A DNA stretch of 64,000 nucleotides. Origin: CAVRQM01 sp963822705 (lineage in GTDB: Bacteria > Pseudomonadota > Alphaproteobacteria > Acetobacterales > Acetobacteraceae). Both the position numbers and the translations under genes were made by a program. The notes beneath the pieces were generated by a model. It was not told the DNA's origin. It ran no database searches and worked only from the letters and a program-made list of their open reading frames with translations. The number at the start of each line of letters is the position of its first letter. Positions within the stretch are counted from its first letter, which is position 1. This document shows, piece after piece, positions 19,517-29,128 of this stretch. The stretch is from NCBI GenBank assembly GCA_963822705.1, contig CAWGIX010000002.1, positions 165,363 through 229,362 of the forward strand. The letters run 5' to 3'.

Positions 19517-20932
19517 ATGATGTCGGACGCGACGCTCCCGGTTACGCCGCCCGGGGACACGAAGAACCTCGTGCGCTCGGTGCGCCCCAAGCAACTCGCC
19601 GGCCTTCTCGGCGGCTTGCCGGCAGGCCATGCCGCCTACCTCCGGGCGAGCGGCTTCGATGCCTCGAAAAACCAGCTCGTCCTGCTGCCTGACGAAGGCG
19701 GGATCGGTGACGCCGTGCTTGGCCTCGGCGACGATGGTTCGCCTTACGCTTTTGGCAATTTGGCCCTGCGGCTTCCGTCCGGCACGGTTTGGCGGCTCGA
19801 GCCGGGCGATTACGACCGCGAGGGTGCGGTGCTAGGGTTCTGCCTCGGTGCCTATGCGTTCCAAAAATTCAAAGCCCCGAAGCGCGGTCCTGCGTTGCTT
19901 GAAACGAACGAGGCTGACCGCCACGCGCTGTCGCTCGCAGCCTCGGTGTGGATGGCGCGCGACCTCGTCAATACCCCCGCCAATCTTTTGGGGCCCGCCG
20001 AACTTGCGGATGCGGCGGCGGCACTCGCCCGGCAGTACGGGGCGACCTCGTTCCGCCACGAGGGCGAGGGGCTGGACCAAAAATATCCGGCGGTGGCCGC
20101 GGTGGGGCGTGGTTCCGCGCGCCCTCCCGTGGTCGCCGGCTTCCGCTGGCAGGGCAGCGCCGCCGGACCCGACAGCCCGTTGGTCAGCCTGTGCGGCAAG
20201 GGCGTGGTGTTCGACACCGGCGGCTACGACATCAAGCCTTCGGCAGGCATGCTGCGCATGAAGAAAGACATGGGGGGCGCGGCCATGGTGCTCGGGGTCG
20301 CCCGCGTGCTCATGGAGGAAGACCTGCCGATCCGGCTCGCCGTGCGTATAGGCTGCGTGGAAAACAGCATTTCCGGCGCCTCGATGCGGCCCTCGGACGT
20401 GATCGCGACCCGGCGTGGCCTGTCGGTGGAGGTCGGCAACACCGATGCCGAGGGAAGGCTGGTTCTGGCCGACCTGCTGGCCGAGGCGTCCGACGAGCAT
20501 CCCGCCCTGCTGATCGATTGCGCCACATTGACCGGCGCCGCCCGAGTGGCCCTCGGCCCGGACCTGCCCGGCGTTATTTTGTAATGATGAAGATTTCGCA
20601 ACCCGGCTGGTTGAGGCGAGCCGGCGGATGCACGACCCGGTCTGGAGGCTCCCGCTGTGGGACGGCTATGCCAGTTGGCTCGACAGCCCGTGGCCGACCT
20701 CAACAACGTGTCCTCCAAACCGACGGCCGGCGCCGTAACTGCGGCACTTTTCCTGAGCCGCTTCGTGGCCGCCAGCGTGCGCTGGGCGCATCTGGATCTG
20801 TATGCATGGAACGATTCGACTCGCCCCGGACGGCCCGAAGGCGGCGAGGCACAAACCCTGCGCGCCCTTGCCGCCGCCATCGCCGATGACATCGCGGTAA
20901 TGCCGGCGGCTCAAATCAGGCCGGTAACGTAA
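19517..20932 (+). CDS. Leucyl aminopeptidase family (M17) peptidase, two frame breaks
   Basis: A cytosol aminopeptidase-type metallopeptidase of about 471 residues. The two-metal active site is complete: LCGKGVVFDTGGYDIK, then MKKDMGGAAMVLG, and NTDAEGRLVLADLL. One extra C at CCC 20567-20569 shifts the frame and one missing C at CCC 20687-20689 shifts it back. Repaired, the C-terminal part reads LPALFCNDEDF, WRLPLWDGYASWLDSPVADLNN and HLDLYAWND, as in PepB/alphaproteobacterial M17 enzymes. It cleaves N-terminal residues from peptides in the cytoplasm. ATG at 19517. Confidence 0.9.
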
Positions 20933-21065
20933 TCGGGATTACCCTGCAACCTTCGGCACCGGCTAGCCTAGTAATGAATGGTGCTGCACCGGGAACGGGC
21001 AGCGATCGCTCCAGCGCCGAGCGCGGCGCGTGCGGGACCCCGCAAGCCGAGGAAGGACAGTTACG

Positions 21066-21461
21066 ATGGCAACATCCCCCAGTTCCGACAATCTGGTCAG
21101 CATTCTTCGCGACACCACCGTGGCGCTGGTGCGCCGCGACGGCCCCGACCTCTCGGCGCGCCAGTTGGGCGTGTTCCTGACCTGCTACCTGCAGGAGGGC
21201 GCGCATACCGTGCGCGGGCTGGCAGCCGAGTTGAACGTCTCAAAACCGGCGATTACCCGGGCGCTGGACCGCCTGGGCGAGCTCGATTTGGCCCGTCGCA
21301 AGGTGGACCCGATGGACCGCCGCAGCGTGCTGGTGCAGCGCACGCTGAAGGGTACGGCGTTCTTGCGCGACCTCCGCTCCATCATGAGCGACGCGTCGGC
21401 CACGCCGCGCCGCAGCAGCGGATCGCAGGAGAGCGCCCAGCGCCGCGCCGCGCACGGCTGA
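21066..21461 (+). CDS. MarR-type winged-helix transcriptional regulator
   Basis: A 131-residue DNA-binding protein. The winged helix runs from SARQLGVFLTCYLQ through VRGLAAELNVSKPAITRALD (recognition helix, residues 60-79) to the wing KVDPMDRRSVLVQ. The start at 21066 follows AGGAAGGACAG. The C-terminal 30 residues are Ser/Arg-rich and look disordered, which is shorter than a full MarR dimerisation helix. The ligand and targets are unknown. It converges with the next gene, 18 bp apart. Confidence 0.8.
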   Translation: MATSPSSDNLVSILRDTTVALVRRDGPDLSARQLGVFLTCYLQEGAHTVRGLAAELNVSKPAITRALDRLGELDLARRKVDPMDRRSVLVQRTLKGTAFLRDLRSIMSDASATPRRSSGSQESAQRRAAHG

Positions 21462-21479
21462 GTGCCTCGCCTCGGGATA

Positions 21480-22106
21480 TCAGGGGACCGGCAGGTCGGT
21501 GATGCGGCACAGATCCGTGCGGTGCTTTTCGCGCGCGGTGTGGTCGGCAAAGACTACCCGGAGGTCGAACAGACAGGTTCCCTGCTTGTCGATATGCACC
21601 AGTTTGTCGGCTTGCGGCGGCAGCGGCCCGGCATCGAGGCGGTTCTGACCCCAGGTGCCGGTCCCGGCCGGCGTGGCAAACAGCTCGGCGATGGGCTGAG
21701 CGCTGCGGTTTATAAGCCGGAATGACGGATCGTCGGCCGGCTTGGTTGCGGCGGATCGCGGCCCGGCCAGCGGCTGACCGAACGCGACGTCGTCCACGTT
21801 GCAGGTGTTGAAATCGCGGCGATCCTCGATGCGCCCATCGGCGAACACCACGCGAATATCAAAAATGCAGTTGCCATCGAGGCGCCGGCGCGCGGCATAG
21901 CTGGCACCGGGCGGGATTGCGCGTCCGTTCAGCCGGTTGCGACCCCAGTTCGCATCGCCTGCCGGCGTGAAATACAGTTGCGTAATCGCCGAGGGACCGC
22001 GGTTCAGCAGGTTGAACGACGGATTTTGCGGCTGGCCGTGGGCGGCGTTCCAGAAAGCCGGCAAACCTGCCAGAGCCAGGGCACACAGAAAGCGGGTTGG
22101 CCGCAT
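21480..22106 (-). CDS. Secreted protein with two tandem copies of one domain
   Basis: A 208-residue exported protein. MRPTRFLCALALAGLPAF to AHG is a signal peptide. The rest is two repeats of about 80 residues. Repeat 1 has NPSFNLLNRG, LYFTPAG, WGRNRL and CIFDIRVVFADG. Repeat 2 has DPSFRLINRS, LFATPAG, WGQNRL and CLFDLRVVFADH. Each ends near a further Cys, so one disulfide per repeat is likely. I recognise it as a periplasmic family of unknown function. The ATG at 22106 is chosen because the signal peptide follows directly. Confidence 0.75.
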   Translation of the reverse strand: MRPTRFLCALALAGLPAFWNAAHGQPQNPSFNLLNRGPSAITQLYFTPAGDANWGRNRLNGRAIPPGASYAARRRLDGNCIFDIRVVFADGRIEDRRDFNTCNVDDVAFGQPLAGPRSAATKPADDPSFRLINRSAQPIAELFATPAGTGTWGQNRLDAGPLPPQADKLVHIDKQGTCLFDLRVVFADHTAREKHRTDLCRITDLPVP

Positions 22107-22188
22107 AAAACACTCCTTCGGAACACGCGTGCGAAACGCCGCTGGTGAGGATAGCTTTGCCGCCAACGCGCGCCAACGCAGGGGGGCC

Positions 22189-23472
22189 ATGCAACCTGAA
22201 CCCGGTTCTTTGGCGGTGGCATCCTGGGTGCTGTACGACTGGAGCTACGGCGCTTTTTCCACAGTGGTGTCCACCTTTGTGGTCGCCACCTACGTGACCC
22301 AGGCCGTCGCCCAAAACCCCGCGAGCGGGGCCAGTGCGTGGGCCGGGGCGCAAGCTGTCGCCGGTTTGGTAATCGCCATCCTGGCGGTGCCGCTCGGCGC
22401 TGTCGCCGACCGGGGCGGACGCCGCCGGCTCATGCTGGCAATCTGCACGTCGATCATGGTCGCGGCCACGCTCGCGCTGTGGACGGTGCGGCCTCATGCA
22501 GGCGACCTCGTGCGGGCCCTCTCGCTGGTGGTCGTGGGGACGGTGGCGTTCGAGATCGCGACCGTATTCTACAACGCCATGCTGCCCGGTCTGGCCCGTC
22601 CCGGACGCCTTGGGCGCCTGTCCATGCTGGCCTGGGGTGCCGGCTATGCCGGCGGCCTGTGCTGCCTGTCCCTCTGCCTGCTGCTGCTGAGCCACGCCGG
22701 CGCGCTGGGACTCGACCGCGTGCGCTTTCACCATGTCCGTGCCTGCGCAGTTGTGGCCGGGCTGTGGATTGCGGCGTTCGGCTGGCCGGTGGTGGTTTTC
22801 GTGCCGGAAGCGACCTCCCGCCGGCCCTGGGGTGCCGCGATCCGCGGCGGCATCGCCGACCTGTGCCGCACCTGGGCCTATGCCATAACCCAGCCCGGGC
22901 TGCGCACGTTCCTGCTGGCCCGCACCTTCTACACCGACGGCCTGATCGCATTGTTCGCGTTTGGCGGGATTTATGCCGCGGGGCGGTTTGGGCTCGATGC
23001 AGCGGGCGTGATGATGTTCGGCATCCGCCTCACGATCGCCGCCGGTCTGGGAACCTTGGTCTTCGCCTTCCTGGAGGACCGGATCGGGGCAAAGACGACG
23101 GCGCTCGCCAGCGTGCTGGCGCTCGCCGCCTTTGGCACCGCCGTGCTTGTGGTGGAGCAGCGTGCGACTTTCCTGTGGCTGGCGACGGCGCTGGGCCTGT
23201 TCGTGGGTCCGGCACAGGCGGCCAGCCGCAGCCTCATGGCCCAGATCGCTCCGCCCGAGGCGCGCTGCGCCTATTTCGGCCTGTTCGCCCTGTCGGGGCG
23301 CGTCACCGGTTTTCTGGGACCGCTGGCGCTCAGCCTGGTCACCGGGCTGACCGGAAGCCTGACTGCCGGCATGGCAGTGATTGTCGTGTTCCTGCTGGTT
23401 GGCGCCGCCCTGCTTGCCCGGGTGCCCTACCAGACCCGTATGCCGGCGCTGCGGGCCCGCACCGCGACATAG
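22189..23472 (+). CDS. UMF1/Atg22-like MFS transporter
   Basis: A 427-residue membrane protein with about 12 hydrophobic segments. SWVLYDWSYGAFSTVV near the N-terminus and the loop PLGAVADRGGRRRLML are typical of the UMF1 (Atg22-like) branch of the MFS, as are VFYNAMLPGLA and the final GLFALSGRVTGFLGP. The family is linked to amino-acid efflux in fungi, and its bacterial substrates are unknown. The ATG at 22189 follows AGGGGGG. Its 3' end overlaps the convergent WecA-like gene by 46 bp. Confidence 0.85.
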   Translation: MQPEPGSLAVASWVLYDWSYGAFSTVVSTFVVATYVTQAVAQNPASGASAWAGAQAVAGLVIAILAVPLGAVADRGGRRRLMLAICTSIMVAATLALWTVRPHAGDLVRALSLVVVGTVAFEIATVFYNAMLPGLARPGRLGRLSMLAWGAGYAGGLCCLSLCLLLLSHAGALGLDRVRFHHVRACAVVAGLWIAAFGWPVVVFVPEATSRRPWGAAIRGGIADLCRTWAYAITQPGLRTFLLARTFYTDGLIALFAFGGIYAAGRFGLDAAGVMMFGIRLTIAAGLGTLVFAFLEDRIGAKTTALASVLALAAFGTAVLVVEQRATFLWLATALGLFVGPAQAASRSLMAQIAPPEARCAYFGLFALSGRVTGFLGPLALSLVTGLTGSLTAGMAVIVVFLLVGAALLARVPYQTRMPALRARTAT

Positions 23473-24479
23473 GCCAGCCAGACCAGTTGCGGCGGCAGCA
23501 CCAGGAACGGGAGCCCAACCTTCCAGATTCCGGGAGCTGCCACGAAGCCCACGCAGACAATGCCGCCCAGCACAGCAAAACCCCAGTGCAGGACGGTGAT
23601 CGCGCGCGAATCCATGCCGGCGCGGTGGGCCACCTGGAACAGGAAGCCGCGGTGTGCGCGCGTGATGCTCTGGCCCGCGAGCACGCGGCGCACCAGGGTG
23701 AACGCCACGTCGAACAGCACGCCGGACAGCAGCATCGGCACCAGCAGGAACGACAGCGGCACCGCATCGAACCGGGCCGCCGCCACGCCCAGCACGGCCA
23801 GCATGAAGCCGCAGAACTGGCTGCCGACATCGCCCAGAAAGATGCGGGCGTGCGGAAAGTTGAACGGCAGGAAACCGACCAGGCCCGAGGCCAGCAGCAG
23901 CGAGGCGAAATACACGAACCAGCCGCCCTGCACCCCGGCAATCCCGGCCAGGAAGGCGCAGGCAATCAGCGCCACGCCCGCCGCCAGCCCGTTCAGTCCG
24001 TCGACGAAATTCATGGCGTTGGTGGCGAACAGGATCCACCCGAGCGTCGCCAGCGCGCCGAGCCAGCCAAAATTCACGTCGCCGACATAGGGCACATGGA
24101 ACACGCGGATGAACAGCCCGCTGCCGATGGCGGCCATTGCAGCGACGATCTGTGCGCCCAGTTTGACCATGAACGGCCAGTCGCGCAGGTCGTCCAGGTA
24201 CGACACCAACGCGATCAGGAACGCGGCCAGAATCACGCCGCGAAAGTATTCGTCGGCCAGCCGCGCGAAATCCGCGTAGCCGTACAGCACCACGATCCCC
24301 AGCAGGAACGCCGCCACCACGCCCACTCCGCCGCCCTTCGGCGTCGGTCTGCTGTGCGCCTTGCGCGCATCGGGACGGTCCACCACGCCGGTCTGCAGCA
24401 TGGCCAGCACCATCAGCGCCGAAACCAGGGCCAGCCCGGCGCAGAACGCCAGGTGGCGCAAAACCGCTGCCAGCGTCAT
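23427..24479 (-). CDS. Glycosyltransferase family 4 / WecA-like undecaprenyl-phosphate sugar-1-phosphate transferase
   Basis: A 350-residue polytopic membrane enzyme that starts a lipid-linked glycan by moving a sugar-1-phosphate onto undecaprenyl phosphate. The family motifs are present in order: SRPTPKGGGVG, SYLDDLRD (the DD pair), NAMNFVDGLNGLAAG, and FPHARIFLGDVGSQF. It belongs with the adjacent polysaccharide genes, from which it is divergent by about 45 bp. The sugar donor (GlcNAc, QuiNAc or other) is not determinable. No frame break. Confidence 0.9.
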   Translation of the reverse strand: MTLAAVLRHLAFCAGLALVSALMVLAMLQTGVVDRPDARKAHSRPTPKGGGVGVVAAFLLGIVVLYGYADFARLADEYFRGVILAAFLIALVSYLDDLRDWPFMVKLGAQIVAAMAAIGSGLFIRVFHVPYVGDVNFGWLGALATLGWILFATNAMNFVDGLNGLAAGVALIACAFLAGIAGVQGGWFVYFASLLLASGLVGFLPFNFPHARIFLGDVGSQFCGFMLAVLGVAAARFDAVPLSFLLVPMLLSGVLFDVAFTLVRRVLAGQSITRAHRGFLFQVAHRAGMDSRAITVLHWGFAVLGGIVCVGFVAAPGIWKVGLPFLVLPPQLVWLAYVAVRARSAGIRVW

Positions 24480-24525
24480 GTCCGCTGATTAGCGGCGGCG
24501 CGGGAGTCCGGGCTATAGGCGCGCC

Positions 24526-25290
24526 ATGGCAACCCGCCCGGCTTTTTTCCGGATCGCCGTCAACGTCTGCCTGGACGCCGTGCTGGCGGCGTTCTCCGTG
24601 CCATTGGCCGACTGGCTGGCCGCCCCCGAGCGCGCGCCGCTCGGCCTCGTGGCCTTTTCGGCCTGGGGCGCGGTCGCGCTGCTGGTGGCCGGCCTGCCGT
24701 TCCGGCTCTCGCTGCAATATTGGCGCTACACCGGGCTGGGCGAGCTGGTGGGGGTGGCCGCCAGCAGCATTTTGGGGGCCGCGCTGTTTTCGCTCGGCCT
24801 GCATCTTGCCGGCATTCCTCTCCCAAGCCCCTCGTTTCCGGTGGGCCACGCGCTGTGCCTGCTGGTGCTGCTGGGCATGCCGCGCATCGCCTACCGGCTG
24901 CTGCGCGAATCGCCGTCGCATCCATTGGCGCCGGAAAAGCGGCCGGTGCTGCTGCTGGGGGCGGGGGACGGCGCCGACCTGTTCCTGACGGCCTTGGCGG
25001 CGGATTCCGCGTCGCAGTATCGCGCCGTCGGGCTGCTCTCGGCCGGCGAGGCGCAGACCGGACGCCGCATCCAGAACTGCCCGGTGCTTGGCCGGCTGCA
25101 GGACGCGCCGGACGTGCTGGCACGGCTGCGCGGTGCCGGGGATGCGCCGGAATCGCTGGTGATCACCGACCCGTCGCTGGAGGGCCCCGGCCTGGACACG
25201 GTGCTGGCCCTGGCCCGCCGCGAGGGCCTTGCCGTGGCTTCAGTCCCGCTCCCCACCGTGCTGGGGCAACCGACGCCCGCGCGCGCATAG
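24526..25290 (+). CDS. FlaA1/CapD-like polysaccharide protein, N-terminal half only
   Basis: A 254-residue protein with four hydrophobic segments in the first 125 residues, then a CoA-binding-like Rossmann unit (VLLLGAGDGADLFLTAL, RAVGLLSAGEAQTGRRI, SLVITDPSLE). This matches the first 250 residues of the roughly 600-residue membrane nucleotide-sugar epimerase/dehydratases of the FlaA1/CapD/WbpM type. The catalytic SDR domain with its TGxGGSIG motif is absent, and no continuation appears in other frames before the DegT gene 21 bp downstream. It is either a truncated relic or a stand-alone sensor-like half. Confidence 0.75.
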   Translation: MATRPAFFRIAVNVCLDAVLAAFSVPLADWLAAPERAPLGLVAFSAWGAVALLVAGLPFRLSLQYWRYTGLGELVGVAASSILGAALFSLGLHLAGIPLPSPSFPVGHALCLLVLLGMPRIAYRLLRESPSHPLAPEKRPVLLLGAGDGADLFLTALAADSASQYRAVGLLSAGEAQTGRRIQNCPVLGRLQDAPDVLARLRGAGDAPESLVITDPSLEGPGLDTVLALARREGLAVASVPLPTVLGQPTPARA

Positions 25291-25310
25291 ACGTTTTGGT
25301 GCAGCCGCCG

Positions 25311-26430
25311 ATGCGCTTCCTCGACCTTCCCGCGCAGCAGGCGCGGATCGCCGCCGAGCTGCGCCGGCGCATCGATGCGGTGCTGGCGCACTGCCAGTTC
25401 ATTCTGGGACCGGAGGTGGCGGAGCTGGAGGCGGCGCTGGCCTCGTTCTGCGGCGCGGCCCACTGCGTCGCGGTCAGCTCCGGCACCGATGCGCTGCAGA
25501 TCGCGCTGATGGCGGAGGGCGTGGGTCCGGGCGACGCGGTGTTTCTGCCGGCGTTCACCTACACCGCCACCGCCGAGGTGCCGCTGCTGCTGGGTGCCAC
25601 GCCGGTGTTTTGCGATGTCGACCCGCACACGTTCCAGATCGACGCTGCGCATTTGCAGGCGCGCATCGACGCGGTGCGGGCGCGCGGCATTTTGCGGCCG
25701 CGCGCGCTGATCGGGGTGGACCTGTTCGGCCAGCCGGCCGACTGGCCCGCACTGGAAGCCGTCGCCGCCCGGGAAAATCTTTTTGTGCTCGACGATTGCG
25801 CGCAAAGTTTTGGCGCGTCGCTGGGCGGGCGGCGGCTCGGCACCAGGGGCGACGCCACGGCGGTCAGTTTCTTCCCGTCCAAACCGCTGGGTGCCTATGG
25901 CGACGGCGGCGCGCTGCTGACCGAGAGCGCGGAGCGCGCCGCGCTGTACCGCAGCCTGCGCACGCCACGGCGAGGGCAGCACGCGCTACGAGGTGCTGCG
26001 CACCGGCATGAACGGCCGGCTCGACACATTGCAGGCAGCCGTGCTGCTGGCGAAACTGTCGGTGTTCGAGGACGAGTTACGCGCACGGGAGCGTGTTGCC
26101 GGGATGTATGACACGGGGCTGGGCAACGCGGTACAGGTGCCGGCGCGGGTGCCGGACAGCGTCTCGGCCTGGGCGATCTACTCCGTCCTGCTGCCCGGCG
26201 CCGCGTGCCGCGACCGTGTTCGCGAAAAGCTCGGCGCAGCCGGGGTGCCGACCGCCATCTATTACCCGAAACCGCTGCATCTGCAGCCGGCGTACGCGCA
26301 CGCCCATGACGGCTCGCCTTTGCCGGTCAGCGAGGACTTGGCTACCCGCATCCTGGCCCTGCCGATGCATCCATATTTGACCGAGGCGGACGTGGCGCGG
26401 GTATGCGCGGCGGTGCGCGAAAGTTCATAG
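25311..26430 (+). CDS. DegT/DnrJ/EryC1-family sugar aminotransferase, frame break
   Basis: A PLP-dependent aminotransferase of about 372 residues that makes amino sugars on nucleotide carriers. MRFLDLPAQQARI and FILGPEVAELE open it, VAVSSGTDALQIAL is the cofactor phosphate site, LFVLDDCAQSFGAS holds the conserved Asp, and SFFPSKPLGAYGDGGAL carries the Schiff-base Lys. The frame breaks at CC 25965-25966; deleting one C gives LRTHGEGSTRYEVLRTGMNGRLD and the rest of the C-terminal domain. It is part of the surface-polysaccharide group with the two genes upstream. Confidence 0.9.
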
Positions 26431-26670
26431 TGCCGGTCGTCTTCCGCCACCGGGGCATCCGTTTCTACTTTTTCTCAAATGAGGGAAATCCTCGCGAACC
26501 GTCGCACGTCCATGCTACCTCCGAGCAAGGGATGCAAAGATCTGGCTGGAGCCGGAAATCCGGATCGCCCGAAGCATCGGCTTCGACCGCCGTACCCAGG
26601 CCGAGCTTTTGGACGTGGTAAGGCGACTGAAGAGCTGATCGAGAGGACGTGGCATGAACACTTCGGCTGA
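26430..26670 (+). CDS. DUF4160 protein, two frame breaks
   Basis: A small protein of about 80 residues. As read it begins VPVVFRHRGIRFYFFSNEGN and REPSHVHATSEQG, the DUF4160 signature. Adding one G at GGG 26529-26531 and one A at AA 26630-26631 continues it as AKIWLEPEIRIARSIGF, then RLKELIERTWHEHFG, which is the full family pattern. The GTG start at 26430 shares one base with the DegT gene stop. Its 3' end overlaps the DUF2442 gene by 17 bp. DUF4160-DUF2442 pairs are a recurrent, uncharacterised toxin-antitoxin-like couple. Confidence 0.75.
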
Positions 26671-26915
26671 AGCGTTGCGCTTCGATGCAGACACGATGTG
26701 GGTCGACCTGTCGGATGGCCGCACCGTTGGGTGTTCCGCTCGCGTGGTTTCCCAAATTGCTTCAGGCGACCCCCACTCAGCGCCAAGCCTGCCGAATCAG
26801 CGTGTCCGGCAACGGACTGCATTGGGAGGAACTCGACGAGGACATTTCGGTCGAAGGTCTGCTGGCCGGCCTGGGAGACCTTACGCGCCGGCCCGCGCCG
26901 GTCACGGCGGGCTGA
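26654..26915 (+). CDS. DUF2442 protein, frame break
   Basis: A small protein of about 87 residues starting MNTSAEALRFDADTMWVDLS. After GGG 26729-26731, where one G is extra, it continues GRTVGVPLAWFPKLLQATP, CRISVSGNGLHWEELDEDIS and VEGLLAG. This is the DUF2442 family (function unknown, often beside DUF4160). It overlaps the DUF4160 gene, so the two are co-translated. A role as the antitoxin-like partner is inference from genomic pairing only. Confidence 0.75.
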
Positions 26916-27292
26916 CCGGGGGTCCTCGCCCACGGCTCGAAAGAGCCGAGCCGGCCACGAGCGAACTCCGACTAGCAGCGACAAGCTTTTCATTCTTTCA
27001 GATAACAGTCAAGCATGTGTAGCAAGCGGCCGCTGCTGGGACGTCCGCGATGCATAACTCAAAATTACGCACCCTCCGCTACGGGGGTGGAGCGGCGGTG
27101 ACCGACCGCCAAGCCGATGATCGGGCAGCAGTTGGCGCAAGATCGCAAAGCCGCCTATGAGGGCTGGGCTAGGAAAACCCCGCCGTTCACGGGCGAGACA
27201 CGCCCTGCGGTTGCATTTTTTGCGCGACAAGCGGGCCGAAATCGGATTCTAACCGGTAACGGGGAGAACCGAATCGGGGAGGGATCAGCAAC
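26916..27292. other. Intergenic region upstream of the restriction-modification genes
   Basis: About 377 bp between the DUF2442 gene and the methylase gene. Short open frames cross it on both strands, but none has a good start site or a recognisable product. It ends in a GGGGAGGG ribosome-binding site for the methylase. It may hold the R-M promoter; I see no C-protein gene or clear operator. Confidence 0.4.
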
Positions 27293-29128
27293 ATGGTGCA
27301 ACCTGCGGCACGCCGGGACGGTGCGCGGGAAACGGCCGCTCCCACGACGGCGCTGGCAATCGATCACGGCGTCGCCCGCCTCCTTGCCACGACGGTAAGC
27401 GACGACGACCGGCTTGCCTTCGCCCGATCCTTCACCTTCGCCGTCGCGCGCTCGTATGCCGCTGCACTCGACCGAAACCTCCCCGGGCTTGAAGCCCCGC
27501 AGGATGTGCAGCTCATCCCCCTCGGTGCAGCTGCGGCGGATGTCGCCGTGCAATTCGGAGCCGCCCTAGTGAGCGAAACGCCGGTGGCGGCGGTCTATTT
27601 AGTCGGGTGCATTTACACGAGCGCCCTGCCATCCGATTTCCGCGCCGATCATGGTGTATTCTACACCCCGCCCGACATCGTGCGGCACACGCTCGATATG
27701 GCGGAGCGCGCCGGTATCGATTGGCGGCTCGCGCGCTGTCTCGATCCGTCCGCCGGGGGCGGCGCGTTTCTGGTCGAGATGATCCGGCGCATACGCGCCG
27801 CGCTCGCCGGCACCGACCCCCCGCTCATTCTCAGCCAGATCGCCACGCGCCTGCGCGGCTACGACCTCGATCCGTTCGGCGCTTGGCTTGCACAGACCGC
27901 GACGCATTTCGCCGTGCATGACCTAGAGGCCGCCGCCGGCAGGCGCCTGCCGGCTATCGTGCATGTGCGCGACAGTCTCGATGTGCGGGAGAAAGACCGT
28001 GCCGCCTTCGATCTGGTATCGAGCAACGTGCCGTTCGGCCGGATCACGTTGTCGCCGGAACGGCGCGCCTTCTACGCGCGCAGCACCTATGGACACGCCA
28101 ATCTTTACGGCGTCTTCACCGATGCCGCCCTGCATTATGCCAAGAAGCGGGGCGTCGTGGCGTATGTGATGCCGACTTCGATGCTCTCGGGACTCTACTA
28201 CCGATCGCTGCGCGCGCTTTTGGTCAAGGAAGCGCCGCCGCATGAGATAACTTTCGTCACCGAGCGGTCGGGCATCTTCGAAGACGCGCTGCAGGAGACG
28301 ATGCTGGCGACATACCGCAAGGGCCGACGCTCGCGCAGCGGAACCGTCCGCTTCGTCGCCATCGACGCACGCGGCCCGCTCACCGGCGGCAACGGCCGCA
28401 ATGAAGGGACGATCACCGTCGCCGGCAGATTTTCGCTACCCAGAGACCGCAACGCACCTTGGCTGCTGGCGCGCACCGCCGATCAAGCGGATCTGGCCGC
28501 GCGCCTACGCGGGATGAAATTTCGGCTGGCAAGCTATGGGTACGGCGTTTCGACCGGCCCTCTGGTCTGGAACCGGCACAAGCCGCAGTTCCGTGCGGAA
28601 CATGCGTTCGGGACGCTGCCGGTCATCTGGGCCGAGGCCGTCACCAGCGATGGACGTTTCATCTGGCGCGCCGACCGTCGCAATCATAAAGCGTGGTTTG
28701 CGCCGAACGCGCCTGAGGACGATTGGCTTATAATCGAGCACGCCTGCGTTCTGCTCCAGCGCACGACTGCCAAGGAGCAGGACAGGCGCCTCATCGCCGC
28801 CGAACTGCCCGAAAGCTTCATCAAGAAACACAGCGGCGGCGTCATAATCGAAAACCACCTCAATATGATCCGTTCGCCTGCAGCCAATCCGGCCGTGCCG
28901 CCGGCCGTGATCGCTGCAGTTCTCAACAGTTCCGCCGCTGACGCAGCGTTCCGCTGCATCAGCGGTTCGGTCGCGGTGTCGGCATTCGAGCTTGAGGCGA
29001 TGCCCCTGCCCACCCCCGTCACCATGCGGAAGATCGCCCGGCTCCTCAAGGAGCGCGCACCGGCCACCGACATCGAGAACGCAATCGCGGCCGCCTACGG
29101 AATTACCGATGCTGCCGCCGCTGCTTGA
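27293..29128 (+). CDS. Type II N6-adenine DNA methyltransferase (Eco57I/PstI-like class)
   Basis: A 611-residue SAM-dependent DNA methylase. GVFYTPPDIV near residue 119 is the pre-motif common to gamma-class N6-adenine enzymes. LDPSAGGGAFLVEM near residue 152 is motif I. Motif IV appears as SSNVPFGR near residue 243, where the usual form is N-P-P-F/Y, so one Pro is Val. A target-recognition part follows, with IKKHSGGVIIENH late in the chain. It overlaps the endonuclease gene by 20 bp. The protected sequence is inferred from the endonuclease family as possibly CTGCAG. Confidence 0.85.
   Translation: MVQPAARRDGARETAAPTTALAIDHGVARLLATTVSDDDRLAFARSFTFAVARSYAAALDRNLPGLEAPQDVQLIPLGAAAADVAVQFGAALVSETPVAAVYLVGCIYTSALPSDFRADHGVFYTPPDIVRHTLDMAERAGIDWRLARCLDPSAGGGAFLVEMIRRIRAALAGTDPPLILSQIATRLRGYDLDPFGAWLAQTATHFAVHDLEAAAGRRLPAIVHVRDSLDVREKDRAAFDLVSSNVPFGRITLSPERRAFYARSTYGHANLYGVFTDAALHYAKKRGVVAYVMPTSMLSGLYYRSLRALLVKEAPPHEITFVTERSGIFEDALQETMLATYRKGRRSRSGTVRFVAIDARGPLTGGNGRNEGTITVAGRFSLPRDRNAPWLLARTADQADLAARLRGMKFRLASYGYGVSTGPLVWNRHKPQFRAEHAFGTLPVIWAEAVTSDGRFIWRADRRNHKAWFAPNAPEDDWLIIEHACVLLQRTTAKEQDRRLIAAELPESFIKKHSGGVIIENHLNMIRSPAANPAVPPAVIAAVLNSSAADAAFRCISGSVAVSAFELEAMPLPTPVTMRKIARLLKERAPATDIENAIAAAYGITDAAAAA

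Noticed and set aside
21859..24921. A 1020-codon open frame on the minus strand
   Set aside because: It crosses the real MFS, WecA-like and neighbouring genes in another frame. Its product is a low-complexity Gly/Arg/Gln/His string with no domain, as expected for a GC-rich antisense shadow.
27009..27398. Short open frames in the gap before the methylase gene
   Set aside because: No good ribosome-binding site, no recognisable family, and opposing frames overlap each other.
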